Source of the DNA: Eutreptiella sp. 'Long Island Sound 2002'
Taxonomy: Eukaryota; Euglenozoa; Euglenophyceae; Eutreptiales; Eutreptiaceae
Assembly: GCA_964036045.1 (NCBI GenBank)
Contig: OZ038384.1
Coordinates: 29,927,771 to 29,991,770, forward strand
Direction of reading: 5' to 3'
Length of the DNA stretch: 64,000 nt
A program made the position numbers and the translations under genes. How positions within the stretch are numbered: position 1 is the stretch's first letter; the number at the start of each line of letters is the position of its first letter. The notes under the pieces were generated by a model that did not search any database, was not told the DNA's origin, and saw only the letters and a list, made by a program, of their open reading frames with translations. Positions 10,001 to 20,562 of this stretch are shown here, piece after piece.

Positions 10001-11999
10001 GACGTGGACGCCCCGTGAAAAGGAGGCGTGTGCCATCGTCATGGCTCTCAGGAAATGGGCTGGGTACATAGCCCTCCATCCCGTCACCGTCTGCACCGAT
10101 CATCAGAGTCTGCAGTCGTAGCACAAGGAGCACGCGGACACCCCCTCAGGTCCCGCCTCCCGACGGGCAAGATGGCATGAGACCTTGGCCAAGTTCGACC
10201 TTACGGTTGTTTATATTCCTGGAAAGGATAACACCGTGGCGGACTGTCTCAGTAGGTGGGCCTATCCCGCCAGCAAGGGCATGCAGGATATCTCTGCCCA
10301 TGGCGATGAGGCTGAGACCGCTGAAGCCAAGAGGATCATTGAAATGGAGCGCCTGATGGAGGAGGAGGGTGCAAAATGCTTCGTCGTCATGGCTGCGGAT
10401 GCCCCCCTCGCAACGAGGGTGAGCAGAGCGGTCAGAGTACTCGCCCCTGAGGGAGCTGAGTCCGACAAGCACCTCTTCCCGGAGTCTTGCCTCCAGGACG
10501 ACTGGACCGACGACTACGCCAAGTCTGAGGCCTTTGCGGCCGAGTATAGGGCTGTTACCGACCCTGATGACGGGCAGAAGTGGCCAAAGGGGCTGACCGA
10601 GGAAGATGGCAAGCTCTACCGGAATGGTAAGCTGCTAGTACCGGAGTCCCGGGTGCTCGAGCTTTGTGAAGCTTGGCACCACCACATGCTGCACCCAGGG
10701 GTCAAGAAGCAAGCTCTTGACATGCAGCGTCGGTTCGAGATCGACCATATCGTTCTCTACACCGCCATCAAGAAGGTCAGGAAGGGTTGCTCGGTCTGTC
10801 AGGCCTGCAATCCCGACAACCGGAACGTCAAGGGGGAACCCCAATGGACCCCGGTTCCTGACCAGCCCATGGAGAGCGTGGCCATGGACGTCTTCTCCAT
10901 GCCCGAAGTGCACATTGGCAAGGAGACCTTTGACTGTGTGGTTCTCTGTGTGGACGGCCACAGCGGCTACGTTGTAGCCGTTCCGGCACGCAAAAAGGGG
11001 TTGCTTGCCAAGGAAGTGGCAGTCATGATGATTCGTCATTGGCTGACCGTCTTTGACATCCCCCGCACCATTTGCAGTGACCGAGGGCCCCAGTTTACTG
11101 GTGGCTGGTTCAAGGCTATGTGTTCCCTCATGGGAATACGTCATGCCAAGAGCGTCGCCTATCTCAGCCGGTCTAACGGCCGTGCTGAAGTGGCTGGACG
11201 GCAGCTGTTCGAGAAGCTGCGCAAGATCCACATCACCAATCCACGTCGGAACTGGTTTGAGGAGATGTGGCCTGCTCTGAAGGCCCATCATGACACCCCC
11301 ACACCGGGCGGTTTGTCCCCTCACCAGATTCTGTTTGGCAGGGACCCCCTGGGTAGGGGACTTCCCTTGTCTGGTGATGGCATGGCTATGGATGCCAAGG
11401 AATTCTTCGCGCGGCAAGAGCAAACGGCGCGGGACATCCGCCAGCAGCTTGAGAAGGAGCATGCTGAGCGTCGGCAGTCCGCCCCGAGCTCGACAGCGCA
11501 GAAGTTCAGGGTGGGAGACCCGGTGTGGGTGATCAGACCCCGCCCTATGGGCACCCACCGCACCAAGACCTGGTTCACACCCGGCGAGGTGGTCCGCAGG
11601 ATTGGTGAGGACACCTACCGCATCAAGGTGGGTCACGGACAGTTCCGGGAGCGCCACGAGAGTCAACTCCGTGTGCGGGAACCCGACCTCCGTGGCCAAC
11701 ATGTGTCCCTGAGCTACGCCGCACATGAGGCTGATTCGGACGATGACTATGCTGAGCAGGATGACTATACCGTCGAGAAGATCCTGGCTCAGCGTCCGAA
11801 AGCCTCGGCACCCGGAGGTCTGGAGTTCAAGGTTCGTTGGCGGGGCTATGGGCCGTCCCATGACACCTGGGAACCCGTCTCCTCGTTGGTGCCGCGGGTC
11901 AATACTCCCTTCATGGAGTACATCCGCAAGCACAAGACCAAGATCCACGTTTCGGACTTGGCGGCACTCACCCGGGCGATTGCAGCCAGGGGTGCCTGA
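7017..11999 (+). pseudogene. pol: Pol polyprotein of family A, one premature amber
   Basis: Replication polyprotein. In order: aspartic protease (LVDTGAQ near 7459); a Dam-methyltransferase-like domain (about 7930-8330, including an IHCPRW segment where such enzymes have NPP); RT with conserved blocks and FVDD active site near 9396; RNase H (RTDASDY near 9889, CTDHQSL); a second RNase H part (PGKDNTVADCLSR, from 10185); integrase with HHC-type zinc region (CSVCQAC), catalytic AMDVF, ICSDRGPQF and NGRAEVAG; and a C-terminal chromodomain (VEKILAQ, WRGYG, TWEPV, about 11760-11950). The frame is continuous from 7017 to 11999 except for TAG at 10119-10121, in a position where Trp fits the surrounding motif (SLQ-stop-HKEH), consistent with one G-to-A change. 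Otherwise it looks intact, so the copy is young or recently lost function. Confidence 0.9.
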
Positions 12000-13482
12000 T
12001 CAGCGCCCTGAGCCCTCCCCTGATGTGCTTTCAGGCGCTTGTGAGGCCGACGGATCGTCCCTCACTTGCTTGCTCTCTCTCATCTTCCGGTGACCTGCCA
12101 TCAGAGTGGCCATATACCCCCCCCTGCTGAATCCAGAGGAGGATGGCCCCTCTCTTCTTCTATTCGTCACTCACCCCCCCTGCTGAATCCTTGGGAAACC
12201 AGGTAGGGTGACTGACCTTCATTTTTCTGAGCTCTTGGGGCCTTGAAGCCCATACGACGTTGCGCAACGGATGCTGCTGTCATCGGCATTGCGATTTTTG
12301 GTGTGTGGTCTGGTCCCATGGCATTTGCGGGATCCAGACCAGTCGACGTGTGTCTCGAGACTATATATGGCCTGAACTCAGGCGTTTTCCTGTCCACCCT
12401 CCTGCATTTGCCTTATCCTGACCGTGGCGTGGTTTGGCGCTCTGTTCAGAGTGTGTTTACACGCCTATTTACCCCGCTTGTTTTGCTTTTCTGCCCTCCA
12501 GGATATGTGCATCTGTATGTTGCTGTCTTCAGCCCATTACCGGAGTGTGGACTGTTTTTCACGAATCGAATACGAAGGCGCCTTGAGTCGCCGTGTACAT
12601 GTTCATACAGCCTGGTCCAGCCTGGACCTGTGCCCGAATACAGATTCTACTGTTTGAGTGCCTGTAATACCGTGTTGCCCTATTCGCTGTGATGTGTGGA
12701 GATCCTGATGGCGCCAGGCGGGAAGCCCAGTTGCCTGACAACACTCCCAGCGGTCCGCCACTGTCAGTCCCAGTGTGAGCCTACCGATTCGCAGACGCAC
12801 TTGCATTCGGATGGCGGCCTCCGGTGCTCCTGACCTCGGTCAGTCTGCCTGGGAAACTGGTGGTTTGAGGAGTTGACGCCTCCGCCCACACTGCATGAGG
12901 ACTCCCTCATGTATGGCCTTCGTGGCAGTAGGGCGAGGGAAAAGACGGCCTTGATGCCCGATCCCTTAAGGAGGAGCTCCCTTAAGATCTGGGGTTCTTA
13001 AGGAGTTCGACTATGGCACTCTGGACTCGCGTCGTATGGATATGGACATGGTGCGCCCGAGGAAGGACCCGTGGGGACTCTTCCCAGTCGGCGGGCCTTG
13101 GGAAGCTTGGGGTAGCCTGATGGATCTTTGTGGTCGCTCCCGACCTGTGGGACCACCTCGGTCGTCGTGTGTCGCCTATGTTGGCCGTGTATGCCACTGC
13201 CACTGTGGTGGTGACCGTAGCAGCCGGCACCCGGTGCGCCTGGTATGGGTTAACGGGTCCTTTGGATGCCGAACAATCGCCGCCAGGACCCGGGACTTGA
13301 TACTTGATAATATACATGTGCTACGAGCTTTTACAGCATCATACCTATCTTACTGTGGGATTTGACAGCCTACCCTGCATCAGCCTGAAGTGTGGATGTA
13401 ACACCCCCCCCCTTTCAGGAAGTGGTCCTGGGTACCCGCTGCCATGCGTGGGTGTTATCGAGCCCCCCCCAGGGTTTGCTCT
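12000..13482 (+). other. 3' untranslated region of family A
   Basis: About 1.5 kb between the pol stop and the polypurine tract. No frame has recognisable domains. Features seen are a TATA-like stretch near 12360, two near-copies of a CCCCCCTGCTGAATCC motif near 12120-12190, and several CTTAAGG palindromes near 12960-13000. Confidence 0.6.
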
Positions 13483-13493
13483 AAGGAGGGGGG
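13483..13493 (+). promoter_or_regulatory. Polypurine tract of family A
   Basis: AAGGAGGGGGG immediately precedes TGAAGCGG, the likely first bases of the 3' LTR. Such tracts prime plus-strand DNA synthesis. The position fits the start of homology to the D element LTR a little downstream. Confidence 0.6.
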
Positions 13494-16429
13494 TGAAGCG
13501 GTACCCAGAACCCCATGGCTAGGGTAGGGCATACAACCGGTCTCCGGTCCACTAACCCCATGTTCCGTGCCGTAAAGCCCCGCATCGGCAACCGATGCAC
13601 CGCCAGCGGAGATTTGTGTATCAGAATATCAGGAATCAACAGGGTTTTATTTTCATATTGTTTCCGTCAATTTTTACGCTTCCGTTCTGATATTCACTGT
13701 TTTGACTGCTGGCGGTTGGATCGCGACTTTACCGTAACCGCCAGTTTAACTGTTTATAATGGAAATTTTAACGCAATCCGTCACGAAGGCTCCAAAGCCT
13801 TCAGGAACTGCATGGATGCTTCCGCAATTTTCACATCTTACACTCGCAACCTTAATCCGAATTTTTCAGGATGTCGAAATCGGATTTTCGACTTCGACAT
13901 CCCCGCACTTGATTTGACCTCTTTCGAGTGGACCTACGTGCTTCCCTATGCACGAATCAACTTTCCTTTTATCTTGCCCTCCATTTGACTCAGAGATATG
14001 GGCAAAACAAAGTTGATTCGTGAGGCCACTTGTGAGGGTCATATCTCGTGCCGCTTGCGAGTATTGACGATAAGGAAACGTGGGATGTATTCACAATACT
14101 CCTGACGTAATTTAGGAAGCATTATATGCCTTGCGTTTCCACACGTGCGCGCTAGTGTAATGGATCATGGTCAAGAGGGTAGAGTTTGCGTTATAACTCT
14201 TTGGACATGACATTGCGTGCGTTAAGATAACTTTCGAGTGTAGCGCGCAAGTGTTGGTGTTGCATAGGAACTCTCCTTGAGTTCCTATGAGCGATTGACA
14301 CAAAGTTATGCCCTTGGAGGGGCATGACATATCGTGGGCGGAGCTACCTTTTTGGGCAATATGTGGTATGTGCCATGTGTTGTGTTGCGTGCCCATTTGG
14401 CGGGTCCATTGCTCCAAACCGAACCCGCCAATGGACCTCATATTGTGTAAGCCCCTTCTCCATACTCCCCACGATCAATTGCAAGCCCAACCCTCGTGAA
14501 GGGAAGCTTGTGTGGCGATCCCGAAGCGATGCGTTGGGAGCAAGGTGTGTGTTTTGCAATTTTCCATATTTTCATGTGCCCACTTGGGAAGTAGCGCTCG
14601 TAACCTTTCAAGGCGCCCCAAGTGGAGCACATATGTGGGATCGAAGGTCATTGGTGTCAAGTCGTTGTGTTTAGAAGGATCAAGTGATTGCACGATCCAA
14701 GCCGAAGATATTATAATATAATTGTGTGCCTCTCAAGGCACTTTTGTGTGTCTGTGTACCAATTTTGCCGTTTTTGGCTCGTCATGATGTCAAGTGGCGA
14801 CCGTATATCTCAACGTTGCGCTCAATTGACATCATGACCCAAGTATGTTATGAGGGTACATACTTCGGTCGCCAACATATCTTGGACCCGGCGAATAACT
14901 CCTCTTGAGCTTGGCATACCGTGGCCGCCATGTTGGCGATTTGGGACTATCCCAAATCATTGGCTCACTTGGCGACCCTGCCATTCCCAATACCGGAGGA
15001 GTTGGGCGACGCCCAAAAGATATGTTGGACATATATGACTTCATACCAACCCTATGGCACACTCCGGTCCAAGTCGGGCATGTACCTTATTTGCCCCAAC
15101 CATGAGTGTGCGCATTTTTGGCCATTTTGAGCAACTTTCCATTTTTGCTGCCCGCCGTGCCCCATGTTCTAACCTTCGTGCACGCCGGACGCATGGACCA
15201 ATGGACCATATATGACATGGGTGTTATGGGTAATGGTCCCCATGGTCCACACACCACGTGGGCGAAGCGGAGCCACCTTCGTTAAGGTGCTAGCCCAAAG
15301 TGAATGTAGGCAATTTTGCAATTTTGGCATTTGTGGACCCAGTTGGGATCGTCACCACGCCAAGTGGCATGAAGATCTTTGAGAGCCAAGGGCATGGGAG
15401 TCTTCGTTCGACTCCCGGTGGATTGCGTATGGAATGGCGGATCCGATCTCCAAGCCGGCGTGGAGATTTACTATTGGGAGCACACCGAATTTTAACTCAT
15501 TTCAAGCAGCCAAAATGACCCCATTTTGGGACCCCAATTTCCCCCTTCCGTGTGGTCAATTGGCGGCCCCATTTCTCTATGCCCACAGGGAGCCCGGACG
15601 TAATCCCAAGTTGTACACTCAGATATAAGTCCTAGGTCCTGCCTCCTACCCTGTGAGCCATTGGCCTTACCTTGGCCGGGCGAGCCACGCGTGGGAATGA
15701 CACCAATTTTGGTGATTTTGGCATCATGACCCCACTTGACTCATCCGTGTTGCCCTGATGCCGGGACCTCAGAGGGAACCAGGTTGGGTGAGGGCTCCAG
15801 GGAGTTCGTACTCGAAGGACATAGGGTCACTTGTCTCGTCCCTACCTCTGGCGGGTCCGGACGAGAGGTCAATTTTGGGGATTTTTGAGTTGATATCAGT
15901 TTGGGCTGAAACAGCCCATTTTCAGCTACCAACTCCTAGGTGATAATGGCGGGGCCATATCTCTGGCTCAGAAAGGAGTTAGGACCTGCAGTTAAGGGAG
16001 CATAGGGAGCCACTGTCGGTTGGCCTTGGAGCTCATTGGTTCCCAGGAACTCGCCTGTGGCTGTGCGGGACACCTCCCCCATTGGCAGGGTTTCAGGGTC
16101 CGGACTGAGCAGGGCATGGGTTGTGTTTGAGCCCCCGCCCCTACCAGCCACTGAGAGGGTCGGACCTGGGATTGGGATATGAGTTGGGACTGAGTGTCTA
16201 TTGTTCTGTGATGCCCTTACCCCAGTCCAGTCTTAACCCCATGTGTACATATCCTGATGTGTTGTTGTACATACTTTTGTTCCCTCTTTGCAGAGTGGCA
16301 AGGATTCTGAAACGCTTTGTCACATGACATGAGCGCATTGATGCCCCTGTGAGCGTAGTGCTTTGCCTGCCTGCTCACTTGCGCGTGTCCCGCAGCGTCC
16401 CGTGGCCGGCCCCCCTCGGGAACGCGTCA
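13494..16429 (+). repeat. 3' LTR (and possibly leader) of family A, truncated
   Basis: The first part (about 13600-14500) is homologous to 48417-49200 of element D, sharing for example ATCAGAATATCAGGAATC. The last part (15115-16429) is the copy of 1-1315. No convincing coding sequence. It stops abruptly at 16429, where family B integrase sequence begins. A very long LTR of about 3 kb, or an LTR plus the leader of a tandem element, are both possible. Confidence 0.65.
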
Positions 16430-17815
16430 CCATCTCAGTTCTGGTCACACTGGCGCTAATCGCTCAGTGGACTTCTTCCGTGAGTGTTTCTACTCTAGTG
16501 TAGGCCTGACTGAACTGAGGTCGCGTATGCAGACCATTGTGGATGCTTGTGGCTGTCAAGCCAGCAAGCAGAGCGACAGTAGGGATAGGGGCCTGATCTC
16601 CAGCTTACCCATACCCTATTGTGCTAACTCTCTTCTCTACGTGGATTTCATCCACGGCCTACCACGCTTTGGCGGCTATGATAGTTGCCTCGCGATCACC
16701 TGTGGTCTATCTCGCTTCACCCGTGTGTTCCCTTGCAATAAGAAAATCACAGGTGAGCAGACTGTGAAAATGTTGGTCGAACAATGGTTCGAACCCTATG
16801 GAGCACCTAAGCAGGTGCACTCTGATGAGGATGTACGCATCCGCAGTGACACTGGGTGGTACAAACGAATGCTAAATGCCTTCAACGTGGAGGTAACCAC
16901 AAGTGTGCCCTATACCCACACGTCTAACCCTCTCTGTGAGAGAAAGAACCGTGTGGTGGAGCAAAACTTAAGAATCCTGATGAAACAGGAGCGCACCAAG
17001 GACTGGGTAAGCCTAGTGCCCTGGGCAGTGCTGACCATGAACTCACAGCGGCGCTCTTCTACGGGTTTCACCCCCCACGAACTGTTCCATGGAGGACGAC
17101 CTGCTGGGTTCTTCAAAACCCCCTTTCCTGAGGACTTCAAGAGCCCTGTGGGAGATTGGCTGGAACACAAGCAGTCTCTGGCTAACCAGGCTGGTACTAA
17201 CCTGGGACACATTCGTGACCGTGAACAGAGCCGAAGGAACCGCCTACGGCGACCTGCCAGCTTCAAAGTTGGTGACCTTGTTCTGGTACACCATTCACGG
17301 CTACCCTCCTGGCCACGTAACTGCCTACAGGACCCTTACTTTGGACCCTATCGTATCATCAGGATAGATGGATCCAGGATCCATGTCGGGTGCAGTCCAC
17401 GTCTAGGTGGTGAACTGCTGTGTGCACCTAAGCAGTTGAGGCACTATCACTCCCCTGACGACTTGTCTTGGGATGAGTGGCGCCTCAGCGACAGTGAGGT
17501 TGAACGTATAGACCTAGAGAACGCTGCCAGTCCAGAGGAGACAGACGAACTCGAGGAGATGACTGCCGATGAGATGGCAGTCGATGGTTACTAGGTGGTT
17601 GCAGGTATTGCTCGCCACGAGTATAAACAGGGCTGAAAATTCCTAACCCTGTGGGATGGCTATGGGTTATCTGAGGCGACCTGGGAACCTATGTCAGCCT
17701 TTATACAACCAGATGGGAGTATCAACCCCATCTTCTGCACTTACCTCGTTGAGAACAAGGAGGGGCAGCTCCTAACCCGTGCTGAGACTATGTCCCAGCG
17801 TAAGAAGCGAAACCA
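16430..17815 (+). pseudogene. pol: Integrase and chromodomain remnant of family B
   Basis: Encodes the C-terminal part of pol. Seen are the end of the integrase zinc region (ACGCQASK), the catalytic-core motifs LYVDFIHG, VHSDEDVRIRSD and NPLCERKN, the C-terminal integrase region, and a chromodomain-like end (SEATWEP). Compared with the complete B copy it has TAG at the position of a Tyr (near 17592) and TGA at the position of a Trp (near 17635), so the chromodomain is cut off. The N-terminal pol is missing. It cannot act on its own. Confidence 0.85.
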
Positions 17816-20519
17816 ATTTCCCTGTGTCAGTCTACTGACAGGTGCAGTGAGCACTCTTCTGCAGACGTGCCTGTGTATGGGTGTAAGAGCAGTTGTCACA
17901 GTTGCCCCGCATTGCATCGCACGACAGGACCGTTAGCCCCCCGTGACAACCACTCCCTGGCCGAAGGCCATTGGTGTTTTCACAGACTACTGCTTACTGA
18001 GCACTGCACTGACCCTGTCTGTGCCCTGCAGACCCATGCCTATGGTTTCCAGCGTGGGCCAGGTGGCCGCTTATCAGGATTGCAGCCACCCAGCGAGTGT
18101 ATGCCCTGTTGACCATGTGTTGCATGGGAACTGCCCTGATGTAATGACCTTGGGGAGCCGACGAAGAATGGTGGCTTACTACACCAGGGGGCAATGACAA
18201 GCAAGGTGTTATGAGGCAAGGTGTGTCTTCCCTCCTTGGGGACAAGCGAGCCCACAGTTAGGACCCCTGACTGGTCCAGACCCATGGGGTTCTACCCTTC
18301 CTTACAGGGTTTACCATACCCCTATGTGTGCTACGTATGTCTGTGTGTGTCTCACTTCTCTCCCCGGCGTGGCTCCCGGAGACCGGGCTTCGCTGACGTC
18401 GGACCGAAGGTCCTAATCAGGTACTATTACCACTCCTATGGCGCCCAATTTCTGTGCTGGCGCCTATCCTTGGGGGAAGACGGCAAAAGCCCTACCTACT
18501 AGAGAGGAGGGGTGGCCAAGTGTGCTAAGGGCATACAAAACGCCCATTTTTGCTACAGGCCAAAAGCTAACGCACTCCCCTGCCCACGAGGAAAAGCACG
18601 CGGGACAGGAGACACCACTACACTACACTCACTAACGCCAGCACCGGCCTTCGAAGGCAGGGTGAGCACTCATCACTTGCACTCAACTCCTGCCAGGCCT
18701 GCTGACCCTAACCCCTACACACGCTACTGGGTGCTGCTGTCGAAGATGTCTCGGGTGCTAATGACCCTCCTGTGAAGAAGACAAGAGAACACAGCGCTGC
18801 TAAGCAACTGTGGCCTAACAGGGGACGCCACAACGCGTTTCCCCTGCTAGGGCTTGGAGGGAAGGGGTGCTCTTGTTGTGTGCACAGCGCGGATGTCGAT
18901 GAGGTCGAACTGCCCTGGCCACTCCTGGCTGAGGCACAGTCAATTGATTTGTGATCAGCGCCCCTGTTTTGCTCGGGCAGAAAAATGGGATAGCCGCCGA
19001 ATGCAGCTGCTGCGTGCACCAATCACCCTGAACCTCTCCCACCTGTACAACAGAGGCAAATGAAGGGGTGTTTGCGGCGGAGGGACCAAGCCACACTCCA
19101 CGTATTATACGCTTCTCAGTGTGACCTATAATACACAATCCGCAAACACGCTTATTTGTGATCAGCTCCCCTGTCAAGCAAGCAAGCGTTAAGAGACTCC
19201 TCAGGTTCTCTTAAAGAATGTACTGAGGAGCCCCTGGGTAACCTAAACAAGGTTTACCGTGCGCAATTCGCGTGGCCTACCCTTTAAGGCATCATGTGCA
19301 CGCAGGGAAGGGAGGCGGAACCATTTCCTCATTGACTCAACCAGGAGGTGGGCTCCTCCTGGGCTAACCTACCTTACTCACCATGCATCGTGTGAATGCC
19401 GAAGTGAAACGAACACAAAACAAGCCTAAGCGTTTTAAGCAACCCTACTTTAACGCTGCGGCTACACACGAACAATCACTTTCTTTACTTACCTGTGAAG
19501 AGAAAACAAGGGTGAATTGGGGTACAGAAAGCGTCACAGCGTGTGAATGCCTCAATTAGGCACATGCATCGCGAGCACAGCGCATATTCTAACCCTAGAT
19601 GCGCGCTGGGCGCTCCATTCGCATCGCGTACCTTTCATTCCTGTTTTGACCTGTGCAGAGCACGAGAGAGGAACACTCGACCCCCCAACGAACACAGCGT
19701 TGACAACCCTAACGTTTTGACGAAACAACCAACACGAACGCAATGCGTGCGTGTGAGATGACACTGACATACCTGAGAGGTGGGTTGTTGACCTGCTCTG
19801 TGGTGTGGGTTGAATTTGAATACTTTTCTCTGAAGTTTATAAAAGTTGTGATGCAACTGTGCAAAAATTTCCTTTAGAACTCTAAAAACTACGGCTGAAA
19901 CCTTCTTTTACAAAAGCGGTTTACGCTTGCGCCATGCTTTTCTTGGAGTCCGCTTCCTTTGCGCTTGTCTGCGACGTTGGGTTATGTGTAAAAATGACGA
20001 TTTCCCGCGTGGTTTTGTTGATTTTTAACGATTTCACTTGCTAGATCGCAACCCCTTCCGCTAAACCGCAGGAATCACTCTCTTTTGGTTACATTTTCTA
20101 TTTTTTCCAGCTCCTGGAGATTTGTGTCCTCCATTGGGAGTATTGCTCCGCCCTGGCCCTTGGTCAGGACGTTTACTAAAACACTGTTTTTACAGCGATA
20201 GCCGTCCGCATTGGAGCGTTCGACTGTACCCTAGTGGGCAAGCATATGTGCTCTAGGGAGGGAGTCCTGGGTTCAAACCCCACTACCCTCAAACTTTTTC
20301 CAAAGGTTTTCGTCGCACGCCGGCAACTTTTGAGGAATGCGCCATCGAAGGGACATCATTCACGGTACATTACACTGTTTTTCAAGGGTACCTACAGTGT
20401 GATAGGCTTCTATGAACTGATGAGAATGTTTTTGGTAAGTTTAATGCATTTTCTGAGGTAATTTTGGGAATATTTGAGCCTTTCTCCTTGGTTCTACTAG
20501 CTTAGCTAACTAGTACTCC
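17816..20519 (+). other. 3' UTR of the truncated family B copy
   Basis: About 2.7 kb that closely matches 41362-44066 of the complete B element. Small frames are shared by both copies but carry stops and no domains. It contains a tRNA-like segment at 20197-20290 and an inverted repeat CTCCTCAG/CTGAGGAG near 19196-19235 that is partly eroded in the other copy. Confidence 0.75.
20197..20290 (+). other. tRNA-like segment near 3' end of family B UTR
   Basis: The stretch has a D-arm-like start (GATAGCCGTCCGCATTGG, similar to class II tRNAs) and a good B-box (GGGTTCAAACCCC) about 70 bases later. The acceptor ends do not pair well, and one T-stem pair is lost. It is probably a tRNA-derived or SINE-derived fragment rather than a working tRNA gene. 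A near-identical copy occurs at 43744-43837 in the same position relative to the polypurine tract. Confidence 0.4.
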
Positions 20520-20562
20520 AGGGGGGAGTAAAAAAAAGTCACTGCCATGTCTTTCTTGGAGG
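20520..20562 (+). repeat. Polypurine tract and first 36 bases of a family B LTR
   Basis: AGGGGGG at 20520-20526 is followed by AGTAAAAAAAAGTCACTG, matching the LTR start at 44074. Homology stops after TTGGAGG at 20562. The LTR resumes after the LINE at 30440, so about 460 bases (44110-44569 equivalent) are missing. Confidence 0.8.

Larger units (their letters stand above)
1..16429 (+). mobile_element. Ty3/gypsy chromovirus-like retrotransposon, family A, nearly complete
   Basis: Order seen: LTR/leader copy (left end outside the window), gag, in-frame amber, pol with protease, Dam-like domain, RT, RNase H, integrase and chromodomain, then 3' UTR, polypurine tract and a second LTR/leader copy. 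RT-RNase H-integrase order with a C-terminal chromodomain places it among chromodomain Ty3/gypsy elements. Bases 1-1315 match 15115-16429 at a constant offset of 15114 with few differences. The exact LTR limits cannot be set: the left copy starts before base 1, and the right copy is cut at 16429, where family B sequence begins. It is also possible that the right copy is the start of a second, tandem A element sharing one LTR. Confidence 0.8.
16430..20562 (+). mobile_element. Truncated 3' half of a family B gypsy element
   Basis: From 16430 the sequence matches the complete B element from base 39975 onward. It runs through integrase, chromodomain, 3' UTR, polypurine tract and the first 36 bases of the LTR (20527-20562), where a LINE begins. 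The upstream junction with the A copy (AACGCGTCA then CCATCTCAG) shows little or no overlap, so this is a recombination or deletion junction rather than an insertion. Confidence 0.85.

Noticed and set aside
10635-11948. 437-codon minus-strand frame
   Set aside because: Exactly antisense to the integrase-chromodomain region of pol A, which has clear catalytic motifs.
12243-12692. 149-codon frame in family A 3' UTR
   Set aside because: No domain, no homolog elsewhere in the window, and within a region with TATA-like and repeat features.
20197-20290. Functional tRNA gene
   Set aside because: B-box is good, but the acceptor stem does not pair and the D-arm is degenerate.
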